Source: Desulfocicer sp963675955
GTDB taxonomy: Bacteria; Desulfobacterota; Desulfobacteria; Desulfobacterales; Desulfobacteraceae
Reading direction: 5' to 3'
Length of the DNA stretch: 64,000 bases
NCBI GenBank assembly: GCA_963675955.2
Contig: CAXXVR010000009.1
Coordinates: forward strand, 1,612,001 to 1,676,000
Shown piece by piece: positions 25,476-38,600 of this stretch (positions within the stretch are counted from its first letter, which is position 1; each line of letters begins with the position of its first letter). The position numbers were made by a program, and so were the translations under genes. The notes beneath the pieces were generated by a model. The model searched no databases, was not told where the DNA came from, and saw nothing but the letters and a program-made list of their open reading frames with translations.

Positions 25476-28400
25476 TCAATTTTTTATTTATTAATCCCAT
25501 GGCATCTTTCCTTTCAAGTTTTTTATTTACTCGTTAGGACTATAAAGTAACAATGCATCCGCCGCATCATCATTATTTGATAACAGCGAATAATGTAATG
25601 GTGTATTCTTAAGATTATCAGCAATATCAGGGTTCGCATTTTTTTTTAGCAAGTATTGGATCATGTTGACGTAACCATGTTGCGCAGCAGTTATTAAAAG
25701 TGTTTTGCCATCTGATTTTTAGGCATTTAGATTAATATTAGGATGACTATTTAGTACTTATTGAAACTATTTAAAAGAAAATTATTTTTGAATTTTAAAT
25801 TACTTCATATAATTTTCCTTCGCTTGTTAATTGAAAACATTTGTCAAGAATATTCAATGTATTAAATTTATTTTTACGTTCTTATTATAGCTAGTAGAAA
25901 GTCTTTTTTTCTTTAGGGTTCTATCAAATACTTTAATGAATTTTCAAAAAATATAATAACATCCATCCTTCATTTCTTCATCAATTACGTGGTTTCTCCT
26001 TACAGATTTTATTAGTGCGGAAGTTATAAAGAAGATGTCATCTGATTCCAATCAGTAGACGATCTGACTTAATTTGTTCCATTATTATTATCAACAGCCG
26101 ATTTTTAACATTTTGTATTTGTGCAAGTTTAATTCCCTTTTGAAATAAATTAATTAAAGGATGCTTTCTAAGGGATAGAAAATTCATTTGTTGGGGTTCA
26201 ATTTTATTCATTTGTGTTGAACGTTTATCTTTAAAAAAAAACAAATTGTAACAACAATGAATTGTACTTTCGTGGGTGCCAAGTTTCAGACAACTTATCC
26301 TCATTAACATCACTTGACGAAATAATATTTTTCAATTTTCTTTCAGGTCTTGCTTTGAGCGCACAATTGGGCTTTTTTATTGAAGAATCGTATGACGTTT
26401 TTTCGGATATTGTATAATTTTTTTAACATCTAATATTTTCTTTCTTCTTACCAATAATCTAAATTGTATTATGCTTTTATTTCTCGATTTTGTTTTAGAT
26501 AATAATATCCTAATTGCTTGGAGTACAAATTATTGTTTTCGATCCTTAAAAATATGCTAATTAATTTTATTATTATTCTTTTGTTTGATAACGAATTTCA
26601 TTTGAAAAGTAACCAAATATATACTACGGGTAATTCTATTAGAGATATGATACTTTTTCTCTATTTTTCACTGAAGCTTCACATATATTTAAGACTTTTT
26701 TCACTTTCTCTTCATCAAGAATTTATTAATCTAAAGGATAGTAAACTACTTATTCAGCTGCAAATTTAAACTATTCTTTTGTATTCAAACCTATTTATTA
26801 ATGCCGGTGATCTTGAATTAATGCTTTATCTTTTTCTTTAATATTAGTGATCAGATTAATCATAGGAAAAGTAATTTTCATTTCATCTAACTCTATTATT
26901 TATAACTACTCAGCATTTGACTCCAAAGAGCTTTAAGAGTACTAATTATCATCGTTATCAAAAAAAGATTAATCACAATCATCAGTTACTTAATCTAAGT
27001 CTTCTCTATTGATATCAATATACTCCCAATTTATTGGAAATATAAATTTTAGTTTAGATTGATGTACATTTGTTTTGATTTTAATATCCGAACGAAAATA
27101 CCTTTTCGAAATGTTCTTAGATGCACCCAAACTTTCTGAAAATATATTAGATTAAGATTGCGTTTGTAAGTGAGGAGAAAAATTGTTTTGGAAGTACTTA
27201 ATTTATGTGATTTAGTGTCAAAAGTTAGTGGCAATAAATGATTTATAAAAATTTAATACAATTTGATCAGAGAGCAATTCTAAGTAATCTAACCGAAAAT
27301 CCGAAAATAAAAAAAGTTATCCAGCTTATTCTGTACTAATTGTTTGAATTAGGCGTTAAAAACTTACAAAAAATTTAGTATTTTCATCTTATTCTAACGT
27401 AGCTTCTTACACTTCCTGTGATTTTTTTATCTGAATTTCTTTAATTTAAGTTGTTATTTTATTTATATTTTTGGTTGGTGGGTGCACTACAATATTAAAT
27501 TCATTTGAATCCGTAGGCACAGGTTTTTTTTTATTCACTTAATCAAGAAACTTATTTTTAATTTTATTGAGATTGATAATTGATTTTATAGTGAATTTTG
27601 GTTCGCGCCCATTGATTTATTTCGAAGTAAGGTTTGATTAAAAATTATGAATAAAACGTTCTTAAGCCTGCAAGTTTTATAAAAGAATTTCATTGCTTTT
27701 ATATTGAGTATAAATTTGCTTAATCTCTGTAATTTTTCTTTCGATTTAAAATAATTTGCTTTTCCCAAGATTAAAGTCACTAAAATTTGTAACTAAAGTT
27801 AACTGATTTCTTTGATTATTATTATACTACTATGCGGGTTATCTTTCAAATGTATTCTATTATTAAAGCTTTTTATAGATTGTTAACTTTTTATTCCTTT
27901 TTTTTTTTGAGATTTTTACAATTTTAAACAATAAATTTGTTTGGTTTGCTTAGGAAAAATTAAATAAATTTACTATCTTTTCTCCGACAACATTCTATTA
28001 TGTTTTCAGGGTTCATGCTTTATAAACACGTTTCAAATTTACTTTAAAGTTCGGTTACTATGAAATTCTTTATTAATCCAAGCCCTTTTATTAAGTATTG
28101 TTAAAAGCAAACAAATCTAATTTTTCTTCATTTATAGACTGAGAAAGTTATTTTTATTGCAAACAAATTTAATTCTTTTGATTATTTTTTGAGGTCGAGA
28201 ATTATTGAGTTATATTAAAATCATTATGATTATTTTAAATGTTAGATTAACTTTCATTTGTTAATTAACAGCTTTTTTATTATATATCAGTAGATTATTT
28301 GATGTAATTAGTTGAAACTTACGAAATTTATTTGGTAAACCCATAAAATTATTCTTTGTTCGGTTAAAAATAACTATTGGAACTGTCACTTAATTATTCA

Positions 28401-28512
28401 TTTGAAAAATATTAAAATCTTTGGGTCTTCCTTTAGTCCTGCGTATCAAGGGTTTAACTTTAACAATTAGTAATAACAAAGAGAAAAATAAAAAACGGAT
28501 TATTCATTTCAT
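25476..28512 (-). CDS. Ankyrin-repeat protein with long Gln/Asn-rich N-terminal region, rich in UGA-Trp
   Basis: The C-terminal ankyrin repeats are clear: 'NAQKSDGKTLLITAAQHGYV', 'MIQYLLKKNANPDIADNLKN', 'TPLHYSLLSNND'. Upstream, a continuous minus-strand frame gives a helical segment ('QIVYWLESDDIFFITSALIK', 'MKDGCYYIFWKIHQSIWQNP') and long low-complexity regions. At least six Trp in this part are TGA. A 38-nt intron (GTAATT...ATAG, about 25764-25801) joins the helical part to the first repeat. One break lies at a homopolymer near 26232. The start at 28512 ('MKWIIRFLFF') is tentative because the 5' third can be read in more than one frame. Function unknown; ankyrin repeats usually bind partner proteins. 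Confidence 0.65.
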
Positions 28513-28956
28513 AAGTAATTGATTGAGAAGATGGTAATTACATTTTTAATTTTATAATTTTTGCATTATTCATTGACAGTATTTTACAAATAATGTTTTT
28601 TTCTACAGTTTATCTAAATAATTTTGTTTTTAAAAAGTTTTTTGATAAAGTATTAACAAATAGAGTTAATTGCAATACATTATCATTATTAGTAATTGTA
28701 TTATACTTTAAGTGATTTATTAATATACATATTAAAATTATAAACTACATATTTCATTTACTTTATATAAAAGGTAAATATTTAAAAATGCTACAAAAAT
28801 TATAGAACTACCAAATCATGAATTATAGGAAAAATAATATAATCATCTTAAATTATTATCAAACCAATTAAAGTTTAATTTAAAACTTTTTTCCTTTTTA
28901 TTATTATTAATCAAAAATAATTTTGGAAGCATTACAGAAATAATAAGTTTATTTTT
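28513..28956. other. Divergent intergenic region, no feature recognised
   Basis: A/T-rich spacer between the starts of the ankyrin gene (minus) and the small basic protein gene (plus). No RNA gene or repeat was seen. It must contain the 5' regulatory sequence of both genes. Confidence 0.5.
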
Positions 28957-29544
28957 ATGACTATAGTCTTATAACAACATAATTATTCGCCATACGAATG
29001 GGAACAAATACGGCATGAATCCAGTTCTCGTCACTACTGTCTAACTCCTTCATAATTTGATACATTTCTCCATTCTCGTTATTATTATGCTAGCGATACT
29101 TTATATCGTGTTCAACATACTAAATATGATCATAAAACTTAAAAAATTAATTAGCTTAAGAAACGTAAACCACAACGTTCAATGGCCATTTTCCCAACAA
29201 TTGAAAATAGAGTGACAGAACGTACTGGAAGCAATGCAAGTAAGTCAAGTTCTCTCGGCAATTCAAATAGTATTTAGAATATATAAATTGAAAGAAAACG
29301 TGGAAGAATGTTATGTAAACCACCCGGGTTCTGAGATTAGAAGAAATTGCGTGCTATATCCGAAGGAGCAAAGGATTCAATTGAAAATGATGTTGAAGAG
29401 ATAGACCTGACTCCAAAACTTCAAGTTCATAGATCAACTCGTAGGAAAAATTGTGTTATTATATAAAATGAGAATATTCAAAGGAAAGACCCTAATTTAA
29501 ATTTGAGGCTAGATACAATTGAGGAAGATTCATTTAAAGAATGA
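28957..29544 (+). CDS. Small basic protein of unknown function
   Basis: One uninterrupted frame of 195 residues starting 'MTIVLQQHNYSPYEWEQIRH', rich in Tyr/His early and Arg/Lys/Ser later ('IERKRGRMLCKPPGF', 'HRSTRRKNC'), and ending 'TIEEDSFKE' at TGA. One internal TGA follows 'KPPGF' and reads as Trp. No family was recognised. Predicted soluble, with disorder in the middle. Balanced composition and a sensible start and stop make it a likely real gene. Confidence 0.65.
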
Positions 29545-29678
29545 TTTTTGTTTTTACAATATTGTATTCAGTGTGTTCTATATTTAAATTTTTTTTTTTT
29601 TCTATTAGATTCACTATCGCAAGAAAATAATTATATCAAAATATTTTATATAATTTACAAAACTTATTATTAAATCCC

Positions 29679-31076
29679 TCACAAATTTGCCAATTTCCAA
29701 AATTTTAAACTATCACAATCTTCATTCTATTTTTATTATTCTTCAATGCTCTAATCTTCATTTAAAAAAGTCCTTTCTCCACCAGAACTCAAACAGTATT
29801 AGCTGGATGATTCATTATAGTCATAAAATTTCACAGTATTGCAACATTATGAATGAGCCTTTAAAAATTTGGTTGGTTTTTTGTTGGCAATGTCATATGA
29901 AATAAGTGTTCCATCCTATTAAATCTATAAAAAATCCGCTTTTATACTTCATTTCCTAAGAGGATTTCTTTTCCATCTGAAGATAAATCAAAAGTCATTC
30001 TTTAATTTGTTGCACATCTCCTTTCAAAGTAATTCAAAAATTTATCATATTTTCTTAAATCCTTAAACAAAATTAAAATAATTGTTTTTATTGTTTTTGA
30101 ACCCATTAATACACCAAATCATCCTTTCTTGCTGCAGTAAAGAGAAATACTGAATCAGTTGGACTAAATTTAACACTTGTTACGCCATCTACATGCACCT
30201 ATTTATTAATAGTACATACAATAAAACAATTATACTTTTAATTTCCCAAATATTTTATCATCTTCTTTTGACAACAGACAAACCTCCTTATCAAATTTCC
30301 CATAAGCTACAATCCCATAAACTAAATCTTCATTTAAAGTCTGTGGTTTTGGCAAATCAAGACATGATATTATATCCCGTTTCTTAATTTCTTTGCTTCA
30401 CTTAATTCAATAATAAATGAAAATAAATCCTACAAAAGAAATTTTAAGTTTATTAAGATCGTATGAATAAAGGAACTATTTTCCTACACAAAATAATTAT
30501 GGTTCTTTGAGTTAATTGCGGTAAGTTTTTAGTTATAAAGGCACTTAAAATCTTTCTGAATTTTTGTAATAATTTTGCAAAGAAGCAACACATTCAATAT
30601 TCCATTTATTTTCTTCTTATTTTAGATCATAAATCATTATCTAAAATAATAAAATAAAACAAAATAATAATTAAAATTACAGGATGGTCTTTCTTACTCA
30701 TAATCAACAGATTTTTTTCACAATCATTTAATAAACAAGCATCATAAATTGGTATTAATGAATTATGTTATTCTGTTAATTTTTAAAACCTGTGAGTAGT
30801 ATTAAGTTCATCTTTTGTATGCTCTAAGTTATAAACTAATAATTTTGAGTTTTCTGTCCACCCAACAATATAATTTTCATTCCCAATCTTATACGCTTCA
30901 AAATTTTTCACAAAGTTTTAGCTTTTATAATAATCGTCATTGTAATTTAAATTTTTTCCTAAGATAGGAAGACTTATAGGATTAGTCGAGCATAATAGAC
31001 AAAATTCTTCTGATGGAATGGTTCTATCATTCTCCTTTTTTACCTCGTCTTTACTAATATTATTTTCAATTTCCAT
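29679..31076 (-). CDS. WD40 protein of the WRAP53/TCAB1 family
   Basis: WD40 blades with features specific to WRAP53 (WDR79). 'NLLIMSKKDHPIMIYDL' matches the vertebrate blade holding 'STSRDNPVHIWD'. 'DGVTSVKFSPTDSVFLFT' plus 'AARKDDLVYQW' matches 'GARKDAELLCWD'. 'DLRKYDKFLNYFERRCATNQ' plus 'RMTFDLSSDGKEILLGNE' matches the family's '[20 protein letters not shown]'. 'GTLISYDIANKKPTKFLKAH' and 'CLSSGGERTF' close the propeller. TCAB1 binds CAB-box RNAs and carries telomerase RNA and scaRNAs to Cajal bodies. Introns include one of about 40 nt near 30640-30680. The start ATG is 31076 and TGA is at 29679-29681. Confidence 0.82.
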
Positions 31077-31165
31077 TTATTGTATATTTATAATTTAAAA
31101 TTATTTAAAAAAGTAATTTATTTTTATGCGAAAATTTTGTTTTTTCATTTTAGTTTTTCCTTTTT

Positions 31166-33825
31166 TCACACTTTAAAAAATAAAATAAAATAAAACAATT
31201 ACTCTTTTTCTTAAATTTATCATTATGATCTTAAAGCTCATTATCTAAAACACTAAACGATACTCCCTTTTCAGCCTCTTCCGGCCAGTGAGGTTCAGGC
31301 TCATTTTAAGTTTCATCCACATACTTTTTATATAATTCAGTTAATGATTCTTTTTTTTCGCAATCTTTCCCAAATTTCTCTTCTTGCTATTCAATATTTC
31401 TTAATTTTATTATTGTATTCTCTGATAATTTTATTGCCATAAGAATTTTATTGTTGATTTTATCATATTCATCTTCTTCTTCGTTCTCAAATTCCTCACT
31501 ACTCATTTTTTCAAATAATTCTTAATCAGACTAAATTTATTCCATCTTTTTGATCTCAGATTCATTGTTTTATTTCTTTTCTTCTTCTTATTCTTTTTTA
31601 TTGTCATCTATTTTTTATAGATTCTCTTCCTTTAAAATATTTTCTTGTTCTCTAACACTTTTTTCTTTTTCTATTTCTTGAAGTGCTTAGTTTGGTTCTT
31701 AATTTTTTTCTTTCTCTTTCTCTTTGTTTTCTTTTTCTTCTTTATGCTTTTCTTTTTCTTCGTCGCTTTTTTCGTTTTCACTTTCTTTTTCACTTTATTC
31801 TTTTTTATTTTCCTTTTCATGATTTTCTTCTTCTTCTTCATTTTCTTCCTTACCTTTTGGTTTCTTTTCTTCTTCTTCAAATTCTTCCTATTTTAAATAT
31901 ACTTCTCCCTTTTACTCTTTATCTTATTTCTGAGTAGCTTCTGTAACTTCTTCCTCTAGTTTTTTCTTTTATGTTAATTCTGACACTAATTCTTCAATTT
32001 ATTTCTCTCCCTTTTACATTTGCACTTAATGAGGTATTGGTAAAACTTCTCCCACATTTTTAAATTAACTTAATTAATTTATTTTTATTATTTTTACAGA
32101 CGAGTTATTATAATTAACTAGCTTTGAAGCTTCAACAGGTTACGCTACAATCTAGCGTTGACATTAAATAGACTACTAAAATGGCTACTAAATTGATTAT
32201 TAAATTGGTCTTTAAACTGGATATTAAATTGGCCTTTAAATTGGCTATTAAATTGGTAATTAAATTGGTTATTAAATTGGCCTTTAAACTGAATATTAAA
32301 TTGGCTATTAAATTGGTAATTAAATTGGTTATTAAATTGGCCTTTAAACTGGATATTAAATTGGCTATTAAATTAGTTATTAAATTGGCTTTTAACTTTG
32401 CTATTAAATTGGCGATTTAATTGGCGATTACTAGACTCTTATACTGGAATTATAGATATTCTTTTTAAAGACAGTAGATCTTTAAGGTGTCATGAATTCT
32501 TTTCTTGTTTACCGATTAACAATAATAGATTTTTTAGAGCATGTAAGTTAAGATGGAAGTTAAGTGTTTTTAACACCTAAAGGAGAAAACAATGCTGGCG
32601 ATTTAATATTATGCATAAGTGAACTATTTTAAGCTGGCATTGCAGAAATTTGAGAAATATTTAATCCTTAATGTGAGAACATGCCTGAATGCTATAACTA
32701 AAATAAAAAAATAATTTTCTAAATTAATTTAAAGATTTTAGACATTAGAAAGTGCCAGATTTGGAATAATTTATGAAACTTAAAGAGGCTATATTTAAAT
32801 TTTCTGCGCTTCATGTTCTGACATTGCGTGTATAATTTAAGTTGCAGTTGGCCTTACTTCTTTCTCTTATGCAATCATCATTGCAATTATTTTAATAAAA
32901 TTTCGAGAATATCTGGATGATAAATAACTAGGAAATATAAAACAAAATGCTGAATTTTAACTTTAGTAAATCCCAAAAAAATGAAAAATTAATAAGGTTT
33001 TTCTTGATATCAAAACCTAGATGCAGGGGTTTCAAACTAGCTGCCTCCATCAGTGTAATTCCCATTGAAAAAATCAAAGATTTTTCATCATTTCCAGAAT
33101 TATATTATTCAAATTGCCTCGGGTAGTTTATTCGCGTCATTATTTCTGGTGCAAAGAACTCACGTTGCATTTGTTATAATGTTAAAGTATTTTCTGCCCA
33201 GGGAAAAAAAGTACCAATTTTAATTTCACCGTCTTGTTTAAGGTACACCCTAGATGGAATATAATTGGACTAAGGAATTTAATTTGCACCCAGATAGACC
33301 ATTCCATTAATCATTGTTATTAACAATGCTTTCAATTCATCTTCCGAAAAGTAAATCTGGATAATTTTTTATAAAAAATAATTGCAAAATAAAACCTTTT
33401 TCCTTGCACGCTCTTTTATTTCTACCTCTAGATTATGGAAATAGTACTCAAAATAAATATTCAGTTTATCCATACCTCCACAAAGTATTTCTTAAGATTA
33501 TTCAGTTACAGAAAACACTCTAAGTAGATTTTTGTGTTTCAGATTCATGCATTTTTTTGCTGATTATCTATTAAAAAAAATATCGATATAGAAATTTAAA
33601 CAATTACATTTTATTCTCGAGTTACTCATCCGTGACAGATCTTTTTCCTGATCGCGCAATAAAGGAATATTCCCATTCTTCAAGTTCCGGTAATGGTGTA
33701 TTATTTTTATAAACTTGTGTGTAACCAAAAATTCTATCATTAAGTTCTTTGTAAAAATGAAAAGTATTTTAAAAATGTTTCAGAAATTATTGGCTTGAGT
33801 TAGGTGATGTTTAATTTGCTCCCAT
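31166..33825 (-). CDS. Pseudokinase with PIQx tetrapeptide repeat and Glu/Lys-rich tail
   Basis: The N-terminal part has a kinase C-lobe outline: 'ELKALLITMINGMVYLGANQ', 'EFFAPEIM', 'SLIFSMGITLMEAASL', and 'EVRPTATQIIHAM'. The catalytic loop is 'QSNYIPSRVYL' rather than HRDLKPEN and the metal site is 'IKIGTFF' rather than DFG, so it should be inactive. After a linker comes the PIQx repeat (separate entry), then 200 residues dominated by Glu and Lys with predicted coiled coil, then 'EPHWPEEAEKGVSFSVLDNE'. No stop separates the kinase and repeat parts; the frame runs through 'HAMSEHEAQ'. The end assumes a 33-nt intron whose removal creates ATG TGA at 31166-31168. The start is ATG 33825 ('MGANQTSPNS'). 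Function unknown. Confidence 0.7.
32181..32420 (-). repeat. 12-bp tandem repeat encoding PIQx tetrapeptides
   Basis: About 20 copies of a 12-bp unit (ATTAAATTGGNN in plus sense) with higher-order duplications of about 60-70 bp. In the minus frame continuous with both flanks it encodes PIQQ, PIQY, PVQR, PIQL and similar tetrapeptides; every Gln is TAA/TAG-encoded or CAA/CAG. The other two frames give QFNx or NLIx repeats but do not continue well into the flanking exons. Confidence 0.8.
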
Positions 33826-34062
33826 TTTACTTATTATTATTAAAATTATTAAAACTATAAAATTTATTTTATTCTAGTATTATGTTTATTTTATTTGCTA
33901 CTACTTTTAACATTAAATTTTATTATTTTGTGATTTATGTAATGATATAATTTTAAATTATAAATATTTTTAAAGGGTTTTTATCAAACAGTTATTATTA
34001 AAATCAAAAAAACAAACATTATATTAGTATGTTTTGTTTTTCTATAGGAATAATGTGAAATT

Positions 34063-35592
34063 TCAATATAATAGTTTACTCATCTTGGATAAATTTTAAA
34101 TCGTAATTTCTGAATTTAAAGTCGTATTTTTAGAATTTGTCTGAACTAAATAAGCCCTTTTTTTATGATCATTCATTTAAAAAATAGATCCCAGTTGTTT
34201 TTTATGTTAAGTAGTTAACCGTATAAAACTTTTATCAAAAAGTTTTAGAGATTGAAACTACCCTTAAGATTTATTTTTTAGTTTACAAGGAATTATTTCT
34301 TTAGGAAACTTAAATTCTCGAATAGGAAGTTATGTACTTTGAGTTTATGTACTTTTTATTTCTTAATTCCCTTTTTTTAAAAAATCTTTCACTTTATTAT
34401 AAAGCATAGAATTTTTTATATTCATTTTTCTTTTGTCTCAAATTAAAGTTGAATAATTTTTGATTGAATCATCAATAGAATTTATACGTGGCAAAATTTG
34501 TTACTGTTAATGATTAGAATTCCTTTCTTATAATTTAAAACTATGATGCTTCATTATATTTAATGAATTGTGTTTCTTAACTTAATAAGAAAACTTTATT
34601 GGAGGGCTTGGAGATTCTTTAGAATTTTATAATTATTACTATTACTATTATTATTAACTTCATTTTACGTTTTAATTCTAGAGTTTTATAAAATCTAGAT
34701 TATTTAAATAATCTTAAATAGAAGTAGCAATTGTATTATTTTTTGTTAGATAAATTTTTAAATTTTATTCTAAATTTTCTGAGTTTAAAGCGAATAATTA
34801 TGAACAGCAATTACAATAGTCTAAATCACCGACAACAGCACTAACTTATTTTAAATACTTTTTCTCTTATGAACTTTTTGATACTTTAACTTACTCATTT
34901 TTATGAGGATTCAATTAATAATAATAGCCACGGGTATTTTTTGGCGTGTTTTAACTATAAGATGATTTAGCAATCGCCGTTTATGTGCGGATTCTTCTTT
35001 ATGGTGAGTAAAAAGTCATTTAATTTGCGAATTTTTAGTTAAGAAAAATGGAGAGTTTGTTATTTACTTCTTTAATAAATTCCTAAAATTAATTTCGGGA
35101 TAAAATGGTGAGTGATTTTAATGCCATACTCAGAAATCCTGACTAAATATTAAATTACTATAAAATAGATTTAAAAAATAGTACATTTTTAAAATAATTT
35201 CCTTACAAAGAATTTTACAGTTCTGCAATTTTTTCTTTCATTTGGATAAATTTAAAAAACTTAATGTATAATCGGACTATTTCAATTTAAATACACTTAA
35301 TATCACATGTTTTATATTAAAAATTGGGATTGAGTTTACACATTATTCTTAAACTAACTAAAAGAAATTTTTTTAGATTCTCAGTTGTTTGATCTTTGAG
35401 TTCATTACAAAACTCGTAAAGGTTATTTTCTTTAAAGATTCGCATGTATTCTTATTTTTTCTAACTGATAATTTGATTTTAAAGTGTTTTTATTATCTCG
35501 AAATTATCTGTATTAATCAAGTCCTGAAATGAATTAAAAAGCTCCGATAGTGAACAAATTCTACTCTGTATGACTTTTTCAAATACCTCCAT
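34063..35592 (-). CDS. Unknown Gln-rich protein with helical N-terminal half
   Basis: A single uninterrupted minus frame of 509 residues. It starts 'MEVFEKVIQSRICSLSELFN', is helical and coiled-coil-like for 180 residues, then basic and Ser/Gln-rich ('SYSQNTPKNTRGYYYQLNPH', 'LKNKSQGQFQ'), with a poly-Gln run (TAA/TAG codons) near 34650. Two internal TGA (after 'NQNVK' and 'YSTLI') read as Trp, since composition stays coding-like beyond both. TGA 34063-34065 ends it after 'MSKLLY'. If the first TGA is a stop, the protein would be about 310 residues. No family recognised. Confidence 0.6.
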
Positions 35593-35687
35593 ACTATTGT
35601 TTAATTAAATTTACTTATTACTCAAATTATAATCTTATTAATAATTTATAATTAAATTTAAAATTAATTAATTGCAATCTTATTGTT

Positions 35688-38600
35688 TCAATCATCATTT
35701 TCAAGAGTTTATTTATTTTAGGACAGTTAATTTCGATTTTCATAGGATATTAATCTTGAGATTAAATATTCACATACTTTATCCGCCGGTAAATTTGTCT
35801 CTGTATTCTTAAATAAATTTTTGATCTTGGCCTATAAATTTTCTATTTTATTTATTTTTAAAAAATACCAAATGTTAATTTGAGTGCTCTTACTTTTTTA
35901 GTATCACTAGATACTTTATACCATTTTTTTTCAAAATTTCTATAATAACTTCAAATTATAATGAAGGGTTTAATTGAGATGAATACTATGATTAAGCCTG
36001 ATAAAAACAGCTTATTAATAACTAGAAATTTATAACTTTAATATCATGATTCCATAATGCTGCTAATAATTTTAATTCTTCTGTTAGATTTTCTTCATGA
36101 AATGACATTACAAACACATCAATTGATTGATTTAAGATTTATTATATCAGTCCTTTTTATTTCGTTTATTTTTCTTCATTATTCAAAAGCTCATAGATTT
36201 TTGAAAGTAGGTTTGATACTTTAAATTAAAAGCCAATTCCTATTAAATCTGGTGAGTTTTGTTCACTGAGTAAGAGTTAATGTGTTCGAATTAAATTATC
36301 ATAACTTTGTTTATATATTTAAAAATTATTTTGAGAATAGAATTAATTTAGAACCGACCACCTTGGATAATTTGAACTTCCTTTTCAAAGGATTTTCGCT
36401 ATTATTTATCGTATTTTGTATTTTTTTTCTTTGTTTATGGCTTTTTCTTTGACTTTTATGGCTTTTCTTAAACAATCTTTCAAATACTATATATAACTTA
36501 AAAATTTTTGTACTGTAAAAATCAATCCTGAATAATATTAAAACGTTGGCGAAAACAATGCTAAATCAATTTCAAAAATCTCATTTGGGACATCAAACTT
36601 CGAACAATAATCAATAACTGTATCTAATTTCTTTAGTAACAATTTTAACTAATTTGTCAACATATTCTATTTTGATAGCTAGTTAGTGATTTCTTCTATT
36701 GTCTTATACTTTTATGTTAATAATTTAACTAAAATTTTAACACTTAAAAAACAATTTAAAAACCTAAATTTTAAAGCATAGGAATATCTTTTGGAGAAAT
36801 ACCGAGCTTCTCTTAAAGAAGATTAATCACTTCTTAAAGTTTAAGTTCTTAAAACTTAGACAATTATTCATAAAAAATTAATAATTTCGTCGAATCTAAA
36901 TTCAATCATTCAATCAAAAGATCTAAAATTTATGTTAGTGTGATACGTATAGTGAGTTTCCCCTTTGATAATATAAAATTTTATGAACTCTTACTATGAA
37001 CTGATTGAAATGAAATAAACTAAGATATGCTATCCTGATCACTTCAGCTTCAATGATATTTTCGTTATCAGAGACAAACCCAGATGTAAATATTAAATTC
37101 TCTTTGAAAAAGGCATAATCAAAACTGACTTATAGATTTTCATGTAAAAAATCATTTGTTGCATTTTTTTCAATGACTTTTTCAAAGCTGTAACGTTTTA
37201 AAGGTTACTAGTACCATTTAACTTTGTTATTAAATTTTTTGAATTCTATAGTTTTATGAGCTAAAAATTTGACCCAATTTTAAAGTAGATTATCAGGAAT
37301 TTCAATTAAGACTCCCTTTTCATCCAAGAAAATGAATTTGGATTTCCGTTCGAATTTAACATTTACGAATAGATTTTCTCCATTAATTTGCTTTTCGATT
37401 TACTATTAATTGTAATTTCGGTTTTCGGCTATTTCAACTTGTTATTATTATTATTATTATTTTTCAGTGAATAATTTTTTGGTTGAGGCTCGGTTTATTA
37501 AAATGTATTCATTTCAAGGAATTGGATGGTAGATATCTTTTTTAATCGCGCCGTAACTTACATAGAGTTATTCTAATTTCTACATCATAAGCTTTTCTAA
37601 AATCGATTCGTATTCCAGTTTAGAAAATGAAAAAATGCTATTATGGAAGTATTGGGTTTGTAAATACGGGATAGAAAGCTAATTAATAAACACTTTTTCT
37701 TCTTCAAAGTCACAATAAATTGGATAAAATTATTCCAAATGCTTCGCGTTATGGATCTTAAATAAATTGTACAACAGGATCTTGAATTCATCTTTCTTTG
37801 GATTAGATATCTAATTGATTTGTTCAAAAAATGCAGTATCTTTATAATGTTCTAATAGTTCCCTTGCTGTCGGTCTGTGTGAAGGATCAGGATCAACCAA
37901 TGCAAGAATTGTATTCCTCACATCCGCTGATTGCAATTCAGCTTTAATTTCAAAGTTTGTTGGCAATAAATGTTCTGTCTAAAGTTTCATAATTGTCGAA
38001 TGCCTTTCCTATTATGTTTTCATATGAAAATACAATTCAAAAATTATAATTCCCAATGAATACATATCTGATTTTGTACTATATTTGAATTTAGTTTCCC
38101 CGCACTGTTCAGGAGAACAATACAACGCAGTTCCTATTCCATAAGTTTAATCTTATTTCTATTCATCGGTTATTTTTGACATATTATTATAACTCAAATG
38201 CATTTTTTCTTTTTCTTTGCCATCCAATTTTAACGCCAAACCAAAATCACCTAACTTAATATTAACATCCTGAACATCATTTTTGTCTAAAAAGATATTT
38301 AATGGTTTTAAGTCCCTATGAATCAATTGATGCGTATGAATATATGCTAATGCATCGAGTATTTAATTTAATAATCTCTATTTTGTTTTCAGTGTTGTAG
38401 AACCATCGATCAACACTTTTAGTGTAGCACCTTCGCAATATTCCATCTAAATGAAAAGCAATTGCTTTTTATATTTTATATTCTGGTTTTTTTACTATTT
38501 TGTTTTTTGATTTGTTGACTTACTTTCCTCACTCCACTATTAATTGTTATTATATTTTTCTTCTTCTCTTCCTTCTTCTTATTCAAATTCAATCTCTATG

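Noticed and set aside
31645..31937. Plus-strand Phe/Leu-rich frames suggesting membrane segments
   Set aside because: They are the complement of the Glu/Lys-rich coding tail of the minus-strand pseudokinase gene.
32181..32420. Plus-strand repeat reading as Ile-Lys-Leu-Val amphipathic peptide
   Set aside because: The repeat is in frame with flanking exons only on the minus strand as PIQx.
32823..32824. Internal ATG ('MSEHEAQ') as the start of a separate gene
   Set aside because: The kinase frame runs into it without a stop and supplies the expected subdomain XI (RPTA) just before; kept as one gene, with the alternative noted.
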